Source: Anastrepha obliqua (lineage: Eukaryota > Arthropoda > Insecta > Diptera > Tephritidae). Taken from it: DNA of 64,000 bases. Location: NCBI RefSeq assembly GCF_027943255.1, contig NC_072894.1, forward strand, positions 130,501,601 through 130,565,600. The letters run 5' to 3'. Both the position numbers and the translations under genes were made by a program. This document shows positions 46,622 through 59,366 of this stretch, piece by piece (position 1 is the first letter of the stretch; every line of letters starts with the position of its first letter). A model generated the notes under the pieces. The model was not told where the DNA came from and did no database searches. It worked only from the letters and a program-made list of their open reading frames with translations.

Positions 46622-46954
46622 AGTTTGGTCGGTCGGTCGTTGAGTCGGTCGGACAGACAGTTGGACGTTCGAACATTACAGGCCTGACCTGTTTCACTGT
46701 TGTGGCTTTCGAACGCACAAACGACAATTTACGCTTTGAAAAGCGGTCTGCCGTGCAGAACGTCTATGTGACAAAACAACAGAGTGACGACAATACTTTA
46801 GTAAAGTGCAATTCGAACGCTTTTTTGTGAAACGTTCTTCGTGTGATGTGAGAAAAGTGCAAACCAGATGTTGAGTAGTGTGCAAGAATTTGCTGAATCG
46901 GAAGAAAATTGTTAAACAGTCACAAAATTTGTGAAATTCGACGACTTTAAAAAA
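46622..46954 (+). promoter_or_regulatory. Candidate promoter plus 5'-UTR exon
   Basis: An initiator-like TTTTTCAGTTTGG at about 46620 is followed by GC-balanced sequence with AAAGTGCAA and GAAAAGTGC strings typical of fly leaders. It ends in a strong AAAAAA|GTGAGT donor at 46955. There is no long ORF. It would be an alternative first exon of a plus-strand gene lying to the right. Confidence 0.4.
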
Positions 46955-48640
46955 GTGAGTGAGTCAACTTAGTGTGTTTTCCAAGGTGTGTTTGAGTATG
47001 CTAATATGCAAACAATCCTCGTCATCATCATCGCCATTATCGCCCTCATCTTTCAAGTCATTTGAGAACCTGACTGGAAACGCTGCTTCCTTCTTTGCAC
47101 AAATATTTAGATTTTAACTTTATTGTCTAAATTTTGTTTGTGTGTATATGTATATATTTTTTTATTTAAATTGTGACCACTACAAGATCTCGAATTTCGA
47201 GCTTGCTCTTTGTACGTGTGTGCCTGTGTGTCGAGCAGAAGTTGGCGTAATTGTGTCAGCCACAGGCGTTCAAGCGGTTCGCCTAGCTGGATAGCGGGCT
47301 GTCAACGGGCCAGTCAGGAAAGGAGCAAGCAGGAGCCAGCCAACATACAAAGAAATGCACTTGAAAACTCTCCTTCAATCAATAAATACATTTGCACTTG
47401 TGCATACATTCAAATGCTTGTGTGAACACCTATACATACATACGAATGTTTAAACGATTGAGCGCCACTCTCGCAGTGGGCAACGGCAATTCAATCCAGT
47501 CTGGACTAGACTCGATTGCTGCTACCGCCACTGCCGCGTTGCTTGCAATTGTAAGGCACTCGGTCACATACGCCATCCGTCACTCAGCAGCAACCCATTG
47601 GAGAAGGCAATGGCGTTGATGGCACAGTAATAATCGTATCCATTTTCGTTCTTGCTATCGTCGTTGTGGACGAGGAAGCTGGCTCTGTGTGGTGGTGTCT
47701 GTGGAGTTTACAGGAAATTAGATATTCACCAGTGCGCTAAGAAATGAAAGAAGCACAAATTTACGATTTACGATTTACGTAGCTTTCGTAGGATGCGGCT
47801 GGTTTCGGGCACACAGCCTCAGCGGGTGGAAGCGGTTTAAAGCGATAAAATCCAATGGCTACTCAACTAAGAATCTGCATACAGCTGGTAATGCCGGGTA
47901 GTTTGAACAGCAAGTAACAACAGCTTTCCATTACTTTACATCATTCTTTTGCTGCGGATAGGAAGTGAGGAATAAATATTCGTCGGAAATGCAATGAGTT
48001 GTAACTCAACGGCTAACACACACCTTCAACCACCATTTTGTGTACTTGTGCCCACAATAAGGTTGGTTGCTAGGTTGTGGTTCTACCCACAGGTACATGC
48101 ATACCGACTTGCCACTTAAAAATTGATTGAATTGCACAGATATTAAATAACGTCGCCTTTGACGTGTTTCCTTCAAATCACCATCCACTTGTTCAAGCCT
48201 CATGTACGGCAAGTTGGCGAACTGGCTGTCATTCATGGCAGTGCATGGGGATGGCGTACTATGTGTGTGCGTGCGTCTGTGTGTGTATTGGATTGTTTGT
48301 CGAGGAAACGGATTTTTCATTCCTCTACGAAAATGTATATTTCATCCTAATAAAAATTGTGTTATAGGCGGATGTATTGGCTGAGTTTGGCCGATTGCTG
48401 GGGGCGCAGGGGTGGCAGAAATTCGAATGCATGTCAATGGAGTGTCATAAAGTGTGATTGAAGTGAATATTTGAAGGATGAAAAATTGCTATAAAAAATT
48501 ATGAAATGTGACGTAAAGTGTGGAATGAGAAATAAAGTGATTGGATAAGCATTAAATGGTATTTGTAATTAGGGTACCAGATTTGGGTAGATAAAAGATT
48601 GGAAAATATTATACGGTGAAGGACAGTTGAATTGGGGGTT
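46955..48640. other. Non-coding DNA, presumed intron
   Basis: No gene recognised. CAG/GTC-rich patches occur near 47440-47600, with a GTGTGTGCGTGCG microsatellite near 48260. Confidence 0.35.
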
Positions 48641-48644
48641 GATT

Positions 48645-48780
48645 AACTGTAACACAGGGACCTATTGACGAGCCGTGACAATTTATTTATTTTTTATTTA
48701 TTTTAAGCATTTTTTTATGAAAATATAGTTCGTTTTTCTACAAAATCCTACTTTTAAACTTCGTGCAAATTTCAAAAGAC
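48645..48780 (+). repeat. Diverged repeat related to 40735-40920
   Basis: AACACAGGGACCTATTG followed by TTTTTTTATGAAAATATAG and a CTACAAAATCC run parallels the 40.7-kb sequence in the same order. Confidence 0.35.
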
Positions 48781-49111
48781 ATATAAAAAAATGTCGGGCA
48801 TTCGTTATAAATGTTGAAAAGTATGACTAAAAGTAAGAAAATTTGATGAAAAGTTATTAAATATATATTAAATTAAATTAAGTTGTGTGAAATTAATATT
48901 AATTTTTAAATATTCACAAAATTTTAAACTTTGTAGGAGAGTGAACTAACTGTATATATTTTGATAAAAAAATATTCAAATTAAATATGATACAAATAAA
49001 TTGCCAAAATTGTCAAAAAGCCCGTGCGGTATAGTTTTTCAAAAAAACACACGTAAAATTCAGAAAAATGCATGAAATTTTTATTTAAATCGATAGTACA
49101 GTCCATATAAT

Positions 49112-49818
49112 TTAATGTTTGAAAATTATTTCATGCAAATGTTGACCGCGACTGCGCTTCAAATGGTTCATCCGCTTAGTCCAATTTTGGCATACTCTTT
49201 CCAATGTTTCGGCCGGCATCTCACATATAAATGCTTTAAAGTTGTTGCGTTAATTGAAGCAGGCTTGTCTGAATAGACATGAGCTTTAAGATAGCACCAC
49301 AAAAAATAATCTAAAGGCGTTATATCGCACGATCTGGGTGGCCAATTGACAGGTCCCGAACGTGAAATAAAATGTTCACCGAACTCGCCTCTCAACAAGT
49401 CCATTTTTACGCCTGCTGTGTGGCATGTGGCACCGTCTTGCTGAAACCACATGTCATGCAAGTCAAGCTCTTGCATTTTGGACAAAAAAAAGTTGGATAT
49501 AGTTTCACGGTAGCGCTCACCATTCACAGTTAAGTTACGATTCGCAGCATCTTTGAAGAAGTACGGTCCAATGATACCTCCAGCCCATAAACCGCACCAA
49601 ACTGGGACCTTTTCTGAATACATTGGTAGCCCTTGCAATTCTTCTAGCTGATCTTCACTCCAAAATCGAAAATTCTGCTTATTTACGTACCCATTGATCC
49701 AAAAATGAGCTTCGTCGTTGAACACAATTTTTCGACTTTAAACTTTCTTAACAAAACACGCAGTTTTGTAATAAAATTCAATGATTTGCAAGCGTTGTTC
49801 GTTTGTAAGACGATTCAT
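49112..49818 (-). pseudogene. rosa-type (DD41D) mariner transposase with N-terminal deletion
   Basis: The minus strand starts MNRLTNEQRLQIIEFYYKTA and after about 26 codons jumps to KIVFNDEAHFWINGYVNKQN, so the rest of the DNA-binding region (roughly 350 bp) is missing. The catalytic core follows: VWCGLWAGGIIGPYFF, FQQDGATCHT and PPRSCDITPLDYFLW. The second and third Asp are 41 residues apart, the spacing of the rosa group first found in Ceratitis rosa. A frameshift near 49180-49240 precedes the C-terminus KRSRGQHLHEIIFKH (stop at 49112). Clear terminal repeats were not found. Confidence 0.8.
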
Positions 49819-49929
49819 GGTAAAATTATAGACCAAACTGAAGATGTTTGACAGTGAAACAAAACATGAAACGTGCGTCGGATGTTTAAACCAACTGTTT
49901 AAAAATATAATAGCTAAAAAATCACCCGT

Positions 49930-50214
49930 TAGTTGAGGTGTTTCTGGCCTTCAAGCAACGTGCCTGCTCAAGACGGTATAAAATGCTTATTTGCGCTTGC
50001 CACCTTTACACAAAATATTTGTCAGGCTTAACACACAGTGTAAAATATACATTCCACAACTGCCTATCGGCAATCAACAGCAATTTTCTGCAAAAAGCTC
50101 CCTAAAATTTCTGTTTTTTGACATGAAACTAAGAACGGCCCTGATTTGTGTGAAAACTTCGTTAATTGAAGTTAGATTGACTTTTCGTACCTTGCGAAGA
50201 AAAGCACCACGCAA
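49930..50214. other. Non-coding DNA
   Basis: No features recognised apart from short frames. Confidence 0.3.
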
Positions 50215-50617
50215 ATGTTTTCCATATTATTTTCGTTCTATGCCATCTCCGGGTCGGCAAGTGAACTGTACGAATGGCATTCATTCGCATTGACAGCCAC
50301 ACAATCATTAAGGAATAAAAGTGTAGGCCAAAGAACGTTTGCTTTGCTTCGACAATTGTCAAAAAATAATAGAAATGTACTGCAATGTATGAAAGTTGTT
50401 CAAATAGCAGCTTTTCTGCACTCGCTTGAAGCCTTTGTCGGCCTTTGACATTCTACTACTAACTTCTATAGAAATTTTCAAAATAACGCAGAGCGAAAAA
50501 GAGCAAGCCTGCATTGGACTGGAGCCTTTACATTTCGATAGATTTGACGTAGATGAAGCGTTAGAGTTGGCTCGCACACAACTGGCATCACAACGTTCTG
50601 AGTATTGCAGCAAATGA
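50215..50617 (+). other. Two overlapping unrecognised reading frames
   Basis: An ATG at 50215 opens 77 codons with a signal-peptide-like start (MFSILFSFYAISGSASE). It overlaps a second frame (50426-50617, ending EALELARTQLASQRSEYCSK), which could be its continuation after one frameshift near 50430. No family is recognised. This is either a decayed small secreted-protein gene or chance. Confidence 0.2.
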
Positions 50618-50619
50618 AA

Positions 50620-53600
50620 TTCATACCTATCTAAGGCGTACAGTGCCTCACCAAATATGTGTTCAATATGACAAAAAGTCGCTTCTTCATAAAAATTGGC
50701 TTCTTCACAAAAATACACATCTTCAGATAGTGAACTCATCCATCGTTGCATGACCTCGAAGAAAACCTTTAGTGGAGCACCGATGTATAGTAGGCAGAGT
50801 TTAGTGATGCTAAAAGAATAGCAAAAAACTTGCGGAAACAGTCATGTCACTGTGTGCTGGAACACAAAAGCATAAAAAAGAATACACGCGCTGATGTGTT
50901 AGAGAAAACCTGTGCGACCCACTTTTAACTTTCATTGGAACTGGTCTTTGGCTGCTCGAAAGAGCATCCGCTCTTGATTTTTATGTAATTTTCATTTGTG
51001 ATCCTTGGTTCAGCTCGCTTTTCGGGATTTGTTATTCTTCACTCAAAAATTATGTCTCTTTTGCTTCTTTTTTTGTTGTTAAAAACTCGCAGTAGCATTC
51101 GCCTTGATTGGCGTGATTTTTCTGCACGTGTACCATATTTTCTCAATATATCATATCAATTTTTTGGGGGTATCCATTGAAGATTTCGAAAGGATAGATG
51201 AAAAGTGACTGTTGCCTGGTCATGACTGAAGAATTCGACTAAAAAACAAGGTTGTCTTGGTTTTAAATTAATTTCGAGAATGTGTTTAAGAATCTAATTG
51301 GCACTAACTTATTAAAAACCTTAAAAGAAAAAAAACGTTGAGAATAACTTAAGAAAAAGAGTAATGATCTGAGTCCGGGGCTAATATTACCTTCGTGCCT
51401 ATAATTTAACTATACCGTGGTTTTTATTTAATCATCTTATGTTAAGGTGCTTGCAACATCAACCTGTTTCAGAGGCTATGCCGCTTTATGAACTAACTAA
51501 TCGATCTATAATATTATAATATAAAAAAGTAGGCATTTGTAATGCTTCTAACGGCTTAGCTTAATAAATTGAATATTATGTTTGAACATTTGCGCTGGAA
51601 AATATAAAATTCCCACTCAGCATAGTTCATATTAAAGCGCTTTCCGAAAGCGCAGCCAAAAGAATTAAGAGTTCTCCAAAAATCATTTGGCTTTCCGCCT
51701 TTTACACCTTTGCGAGTGAGTAAATAAGTCTGAAATTAAAAAGTAGGTGACCCCAAAAACGAATTGTACCGAAAAACGTGCTGTGAATTGAAAAGTCTTG
51801 ACAGTTGTATTTGGTTTACTGCTGCAGATAAACACTTTGCGTTTAAACAATTTTAAAGTGTAGTTGTGTGGCAACAATTTATCGAATGCAGCAGCGTAGG
51901 AAATACTTTATTTCGTATTTAATTTATATTTGGTTTACTGCAGCTCCGTTTTGTTATAATTTACTTGGGCGCTCGAAAGAAGATCTTTTTAATTTTAAAA
52001 ATTACAAAGAAGCCACTAAAATGGCATAGTTTATATTTTTCATTTTGCCTGTCACATTTACTCAAACAGAAAATTAATTTATGTTTATTATCCACTTTCT
52101 TTAGACTCTCCGTAATTATTTTCGCAAATATCTTTTAGGGCACGCGTAAGTGCGTGTGTGTGTTTGTAGAAATGTTAAAATCGATTTAATTTTTCCCTCT
52201 TCAGCCGTCACAAAGAAATGTGTGTTTATTGGAAACTTTCTTTGGGCTTAAAAAAAGAACAAAATTACACATATAATCGAGATCGTTGGGCGTCTGGTAT
52301 CGGCACAAAAATGCTATAATAATAATACCGAACAAATATTTAGATATTTACTATCTTTCCTATGCTTTGGTATTTATTGCATATTAAACCCCATTTTAGT
52401 TACAATCGCGCTGATTTTTTGCTAACTGATTCATCGCTTGGCTGACTGCTTGCATGCCTGCTTCACTGCCTTAATGACTGACTGTTGGCCGCAAGGCAGG
52501 GCTGAGATTTTACGCGCTGTGCTTGGCGTTTTCACTGCCTACTCAGCGATTTTCCTCTACCTTTTCGCATACCTACACACATACAAACATACATATTCAA
52601 CATTTTTCCCATTCTCTTCATTTTGTGTGTGTTGCATTTTGAATTAGTTTTTCGGTTGCTAAGCGGTTTCATATTCAGTTAGTTTACATCGATTTTTTCT
52701 CCACAGCTTCTATGTAGTACTACTGCTAATATTACGACTGTAATCGTTGTTTCTTGCTAATAATATTTTTCTTATTACTCGTATTAGTTTGCTGCAACTG
52801 TTATTGCTGTGGATTCTGCCGCGCTTGGTTAGCGCTCGGTAGCGTTCCTGTTTCGCTTTTGCGCGACCAAGCAAAACGCTGCGGCCAACCAGCAATCAAC
52901 CAACTGTTTGACTAACTGGCTCGTCTCGCTAACTGATTGACTGACTTGTTCGCTGGCTGGCTGCCTGCCTGACAATTAGAATTGGAATAATGGCACAACG
53001 CAGCTACAACTGCTAAGCTGACTGCCAGCAACGCGATAATAACTAAAGCAACCACAACAAAAGTATTGTTGTTGTAGCTAGCGACAGCAGCAGCAGCTAA
53101 AGCAGCAAAATTAGCGCTGCGAGCAACTGCAGCAACACTTCGCCTATGAAAATAAACATTTCTGCTTATTTGGCGCTGTTATTTGCTGAGTTGTTCGTGA
53201 TTTTCCAGTGCGCTTGCTGTAGCTGTTGTAGCGGTTATTTGTGTGTGGGGGAGTTTCGCGTTGCATGCTCTTTGATTTGCAGTCATTTACACACGTCAAG
53301 CAAACTCATTCTGTCGATCAGTCGATCGATGAGTAGGACAGAGGCGCGAACTGGCGTACTGGTGAACCAGCGCCAAACAAAGGGCATTGCTTCGATCTTT
53401 GAACATTGCAAGTCGACAGCGGGTGGCTAATCGCACCCACCACTCATTCGTTGTTTACCACTATATAGTTTATAATGTCACCCCGTCACTCCGTCCGCCA
53501 GTTGTGCAGTCAATCGCTTATTGCTCCAGCCACTCAACTACATAGCCGATTTGTTGCTTTTCCATTACATTCACGCTGACAAGCATTCGATCGTTTACTT

Positions 53601-54460
53601 TTTATTATTTGTTTGTTTGTTTATTTCTATATCTGTCAGTGTGTTGATTCTTGCGCCTACATGTCAGTCAGTCACTCAGTCACACGCTCCAAGCTCATAC
53701 GAATCGCTGCTCCTCACTCTGCGCTCGCCCTTGGATTATCGTCGTTCGCTTGCAATCACCGCCTCTATTCATGCGCCGACCGATCATCTGTGCGTTCCAC
53801 TACCCAGGCCAGCACTACGAGCTGGCACATACCACCTGCCATGTTGCAAGTTTATTCGCTATGCACTCGTATCTCTTTGCTATATCTAACCGCTAGCAAC
53901 ACTCGTTTGCATTGCACTCTGTGTCATTCTACGTGCTCCGGCTACGATTCCGCAGCGCTTTTTTCTTTTGATCTTCCCGTCGGCTCTTTTTTGTAGTGTT
54001 TGCTCTCTTTCCATCGCTGTTTCCTTGTTTCTGTTACTTGCGGCACTGTTGTGTCATTAGCGTGATATCTTTTGTGCGAGTATTTTATCTTTCCGCTACC
54101 GGGCATAGAAAAGATCAACCAACACTGAAAGTAAATTAAAAGACTCGTTGTTATGTTTGTTTGCTGGATGCAAAGTATTTCTTAAAGCTTAGTTTTTGTT
54201 TGGATTCTGCTAGTCGATTTTTGCTGAACATTCTGAGATTTTTCTGAACGTTTAGTTTTTCTATTCTATTCAAAGTAAATAAGACTTCAAAACAGCTATT
54301 TTTCGTGAGTTGTTATATCTGACGTGACTGTTGTGGAGCCAGGGAAGAAAAAATAATATTGATTTTAAACTAATTTCGAGAAATGTTTACTAATCATATT
54401 GGAACTAATTATTTAAAATGCTTCAAAAACAATTTCCTTCCAAATAGTATGGTGGTAAAA
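50620..54460. other. Long non-coding stretch
   Basis: No element ends or conserved coding were recognised. Repetitive CTGACTGACT-type and GCAGCAGCA-type sequence at 52430-53120 gives chance frames, as does the CAGTCAGTCACT region near 53660. Confidence 0.35.
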
Positions 54461-54469
54461 GGAAAAAAG

Positions 54470-54997
54470 TATAAACAACTTATATCTATTGACCTTCAGA
54501 CAGTTGTTCGAGACTTTCGAAGATTGGTTTGCCCAGGGTTTACATTCTCTCTTTCCATAAGGCAGGGCATTCACAGAGCAAATGGAAAATCGTTTCCTTT
54601 TTCTATGATTGTTTACAACTATTCATCTGATGCCCATTTTGGCTTCTTGTTCCCCGACTGACCGGAAGCCAGTTATGACTGCCTTGAGTCTCCAGGTGTC
54701 CCGTCGTTTCATATTTATCAATGTTGACATTTGTATGAAGTTGTAGGTGAGCCATAACGATTTGCTAATTTCGCATGTCGTCTCGTCTCACCATCTCCGC
54801 CTCTCCATCCATCTAACTTGGGAGCTCTTTTTGATGCTTGGACAAGACCTCATTTAGTTTGTGTTTGTCTTCCATATTAATATCCACGGATTCGGCACGT
54901 GAAATAGCAACATAGCGCCGTGTTTCACTAAGAGGTCCGCCTTTTCGTTGACGCCGTGATCCCTGATGTGCAAGTACTGAGCGCAGGTTTTGGCTCA
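54470..54997 (-). pseudogene. LINE fragment: RNase H and C-terminal Cys motif
   Basis: On the minus strand the pieces RDHGVNEKADLLV (the RNase H end motif), then FHLLCECPALWKERM and LGKPIFESLEQLSE appear in the order seen at the 3' end of RNase H-bearing non-LTR retrotransposons (I/Jockey-type). Stops and frameshifts are present. A Tc1 element is inserted at 54998, and about 90 bp beyond it (56669-56760) seem to continue the same LINE. Confidence 0.55.
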
Positions 54998-54999
54998 TA

Positions 55000-56666
55000 C
55001 ACTGCTGGTCTTAGGTTAGACGTACGTTTAGTTGCATACAACTTTGCTTCATATTTATTTATTAAAGGACGATAGAAAAGAAGTTGAAATGCAAAAACAT
55101 TTCTTATTTAATTATACGTTAAATATAATATTCAAATGATTATACATATTTAACAAAATTGTGTTTTTCAAACATTTTCTTAAAGCTACTCAAAATAAGG
55201 CGAATTTTTCTTGGTCATTAGAATAGACGCTCTTTGCTTTTTAATTTTTATAAGAAAAGTATTTGGATTTTAACTTAATTTACTATTTGATTTATTTGAA
55301 AAAAAAAATAATAAAAATTTCAGTAATGAGTACTGCCTCCTTTGTTAGTAATAACTTCATAAATCCGGTCCTTTATAGAATGATACAAGGAATCTATGTA
55401 GTTCAAGGAAATCTCGCTCCAAGCACGTTTAATATCTGCAGTTAATGTTTCCTTATCTTCGTATTGCTTTCCTCCTTCGTATACCTTCCGTGTTAGCCAG
55501 CCCCAAACATTTTCAATTACGTTAAGATCTAGAGAATATGGTGGCCAGGTCATGATATTAACGTTTTGACTCGAAATAAAAGATTTTACTACTCGAGAGT
55601 TATGAATAGGAGCATTGTATTGTTGAAAAATCCAAAGAATTGGCCCCAAGAGATCTTTTAATTCTAGAAATACGGACTCCAACAATGTTTTGAAGCGATC
55701 GCCGTTCATCTTTTGATCGACAAAAATCAAGTCAATTGTTCCATTAAACGTGATAGCACCCCACACCATTATTCCCCCTTCTCGGCTATGGTGGCGACTT
55801 AAATATAGCTCATCTTTCCGCAAATCGTGATAATAATATTGAAATCCATCAGGGCCATCTAAATTAAATCGTTTTTCATCAATAAATACAACTGAACGCC
55901 AATCATTTAGTCGAGTGTCTGATTGGACAGTCCACGTCGTGTATTCTTTCGCGAATTGAAGCCGGTTTTCTTTGCGTATTGCATTCAAAGGGGGTTTTTT
56001 CCTAATTTTTAGACGCTGCAGATGTTCTGCATTTCTGATCGTACGCTGAACAGTTGATAAGCTTGCTTTTACTCCGGCCAATTCCTTGATCTTAGCAGCA
56101 GATTTAGTCGAATTCGAAGCAATTCTAACAATTTGGCGTACTGCTTGTTTTGATAGTGCCTTTTTCCCCTTTGAAGTTATTTCCATATGCCTCTGAATCC
56201 TTTAAATATCTGTCAACAGTTCTGGAGCTGCGATTTATTTGTTTGGCAATGTTCCGATTGGACACTCCTTGCGAGTGAAGAAAGTCTACTTTTTTACGTT
56301 CCAATAAGCTCAAAGCGGCAGCTTTTCCCATTTTTTTCTTCAAATGTAGCTCGAATACACTTTATTTGTTTATTTTTGATATTTTTTCAATAGGAAAGTT
56401 TACACTTGTCCACGCAATACGAAGAAATTTAAGCTGCGTCTAATTCAATGACCAACCGAAAACCAGTGTGATTGCCATAGAAATTTCTATAATCTCCGAA
56501 TGTACAGTAATTTTTTCGCAAATCAACCAGCTGTCAGCATTTTTTTCTCGAACAAGATTCGCACTTTGATAAGAAAAGCATTTTGGACAATTAGAACAAG
56601 CATGATAATAAATAATTGATTTTGTTTAAAAAAAACGATGGTGCGTTTAACCTAAGACCAGCAGTG
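55000..56666 (-). mobile_element. Tc1-like element (DD34E type), 1667 bp
   Basis: The ends CACTGCTGGTCTTAGGTTA and, inverted, TAACCTAAGACCAGCAGTG form TIRs flanked by TA (54998-54999 and 56667-56668). One nearly full transposase gene is carried on the minus strand. The element splits a LINE remnant. Confidence 0.92.
55320..56331 (-). pseudogene. Tc1-like transposase, one frameshift and a lost catalytic Asp
   Basis: The N-terminal frame from 56331 reads MGKAAALSLLERKKVDFLHS and contains a helix-turn-helix (SNRNIAKQINRSSRTVDRYL). A single frameshift in a G/A run near 56170 leads into the long second frame (55320-56186). There VVFIDEKRFNLDGPDG carries the first catalytic Asp and LDLNVIENVWGWL carries the Glu. 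The second Asp, normally in QQDNAP, is Tyr (FQQYNAPIH) 35 residues before the Glu. Full length would be about 336 residues, normal for Tc1. It is dead through two lesions but otherwise well preserved. Confidence 0.9.
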
Positions 56667-56668
56667 TA

Positions 56669-58630
56669 TAACGCGGAGGACAGTGCGACAATCATCAACC
56701 AGCCTTTTTGCAAATGTGGATCCTTAGTAGAACTTATTTCGTGTGTGCTGGCCGAACGTCATATTCACAAAAATACTAAGTCTTAAAGTTTTTAATTTAC
56801 TTTTCCTTCCCAAGTTGTTTGTTAAGATATTTCCACTGTCCTCAACAGCAACGGCCTATCTTGTACTAGTGTGCTGTTCGCATCGGTACCATTAATTATT
56901 ATTATTTTCCACCAATCGTCAAGCAACCAGCTGGTTGGTCACATTTGTACTCGTACAAAGTTTTTTATGTTCTCAACTCAAGTTTGGTGCGTTGCGGTGA
57001 TTTTCGAACGGACCTCTGCAACAATCGTTGTCGTTGTGTGTGTTGTGTGAACAAAATACAGACCGACCCATAGGCGCCTAGCAAGTCGAACCTGATCGTG
57101 TGATCATATGCACGCGCAACCACACACACACACACGCATACAAATATATAGATATAGAATTAGTGACGTGAAGAGACGGCAATTTGAAGCGCATTGAAAG
57201 CAATTTGTGTGAGTGTGAATTTGTTGTTATTACTTTAGCCGCTCCTCAAGATTTGTTGTCTGACCTTTAACGGCGAGTAGCAACAAAAACAAGTTTGGAA
57301 CATACGATCGTGCAGGGAAGTTGTTAGCTGGTTCCTCTTTCTTTGTGCTTTATTTAATCTCAACTTAGTTACACGTTTGATTATTCTTATTAATATTTTA
57401 TTAGTGCGTAAATGACTAACTAACTGGTTGAATGACGACTTGTTTTGAACATTTCAAGAATTGTTGTTAGTACAGCGAATATGTTTGCAATAAATATTGT
57501 GTGCGTGTGTGTAAATGCGTTGATGCTGGCAAAAAGTGGCGCGATCGCACTTAGAGATAGGCGCTGTTGTTTTTCTTTTTTTACTTACAAACGTACATAT
57601 TCACAGTAAATCTGTGTTTTTGTTTTTATTAGAGTCTGCGAGGCGATTCAGCTGGTTTTGCTAAAAATTAACAATAATGAAAAGTTAGAAAAACGAAAGA
57701 AACAAATTATTATGTGCTGCAGGAGTTTTTAATTGAAAATGTTTGAAATGCACGTTAATTTAATGCTTTTATTGAATTTCAATTTCTAAGTCTGTCTAAG
57801 TCTTTCCGAAAATCATTAGTTTTCGTGAGAAAGATCGTTAATCAATTTGAACTTTAATTTGATACATTAAAAGCAAACAAATCGCACAAAATTAAAACCA
57901 ATCAAAATTGAAATGCACAAGATTTGGTGGTCAAGACTCGGCGGCCTGCGAATGGCTGATTAGCAGAGTGGATTGGCCTCCGCTTTAATGTTCCTTTCAT
58001 ATATGTATTTTTGTTCATGCGATTTTAGTTTTGATTTTTGTTTTCATCTGCGGCCAATGTGCGCATTTTCGGCTCTTTCCGGCGCAAACGGTGGTTATTG
58101 AACTTGCTGAAGGTTACCGCGCAACAGCGCCGTTGGCAAATTACCGCTAAGGGACACGTCAGATTCGTCAACCAAACGGTTTGCCGTTTGACACTGCTCG
58201 TACTTCCTCAGCTGTCACTCAAAAAGCAAGCAATTGCAAAATTTCAAATTTTAATTTTACTTCATGAATTCGAAAATCAATTGGTGGAAATGGCAGACAT
58301 TTTAAATTATTTGAACTAGCGAGCATACGACTGCAATCTGGTAAAGTTGTAAAATAAATTGAGGCAAAGTGAATTTAAACCATTTAATTTTGCGCCGTTG
58401 GCTGCACATTCACTCATTCACTCGTTTACTCAACCGACAGCTACTATTAAATAAACTAAAAGTTTCGCGCGAAAATAAATGCTATGCTGCTGCGCATCAT
58501 AAAAATAGATGGGCTTAAAAGGAAATTATTGCGCATAAAAAAGCAAATAAAATTAAGAGCACGCACCATTTGAAAAACATCGCAAATGTAATTTTTTATT
58601 TCTATTTTTATTTTTTGTCGATTACTTTAT
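56669..58630. other. LINE tail, then non-coding DNA with a possible 5' exon
   Basis: The first 90 bp seem to continue the LINE split by the Tc1. Leader-like sequence with (CA)n lies at about 56980-57208, before a GTGAGT at 57209. It could be another first exon of the right-hand gene, with weak support. The 93-codon frame at 58038-58319 is not recognised. Confidence 0.3.
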
Positions 58631-58633
58631 ACA

Positions 58634-59090
58634 GTGCATCACAAAGGTTTTCGGACAAATAGTTTTTGGTACAGAAAATACCATCAACGTTTTCCAGTTT
58701 GCATTTATTATTCAAAACCTTAGTCTATTACTGCGTTCTAACTTTTTATTGAAACGTATAAATTAGTTAAACTTTTAAATAAATATCAAATACTAATTAA
58801 ATAATTTGGTAGGCTCTGATCACAAAGTTATGCCATTTGGTTCTTAATTAATATTCAGTGGCACATGCTTTACATTTATTAACTTCTCTTAGTACCTTCT
58901 ACCGCTCTTAGTAGATATTTCTTTCCATTATTTTCCACTTTTCAAACGCATCAAAGTTTTTATATGGATGGGAAAAAATGTGTTTGAACCCAAAATGGCA
59001 ATAATAATTACGTTGTAAAACTCTCTTCTTTATTTGAAAAGAATATTTCTGATTACTTTTGAGGTACACTGTAGTTATATTGTGCGCTGC
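58634..59090 (+). repeat. Possible one-ended Tc1-type remnant
   Basis: After TA, CAGTGCATCACAAAGGTTTT and CGGACAAATAG have the form of a Tc1-family terminus. The matching opposite end was not found, and the right boundary is a guess. Confidence 0.3.
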
Positions 59091-59366
59091 GTTTATTACA
59101 GGGTGGCGCATATGCAAATTACGGCAAATTTTGTGTTTCTCACTTTATTTTTACAGTTTTAAGCGTAACTGCAAAAGATACAGACGCTTGTGCTCACATA
59201 ATTAAGTCACTTTAGCCTTTTACACTGTTCGCAATAGTTTTCATGCAACAAAATACTTTTGTAAAAATTTATAAAAATGAACCAAGTTTCAAAATTTAAA
59301 AATTTATAATTGGAATTAAACATTTTTTTTGTAATTTTTTTTGTATAAAATTCGTACAAATTTAAC

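Noticed and set aside
53521..53996. Overlapping frames of 120-127 codons
   Set aside because: They arise from CAGTCAGTCACT-type and C-rich low-complexity DNA open in all three frames, with no conserved motif.
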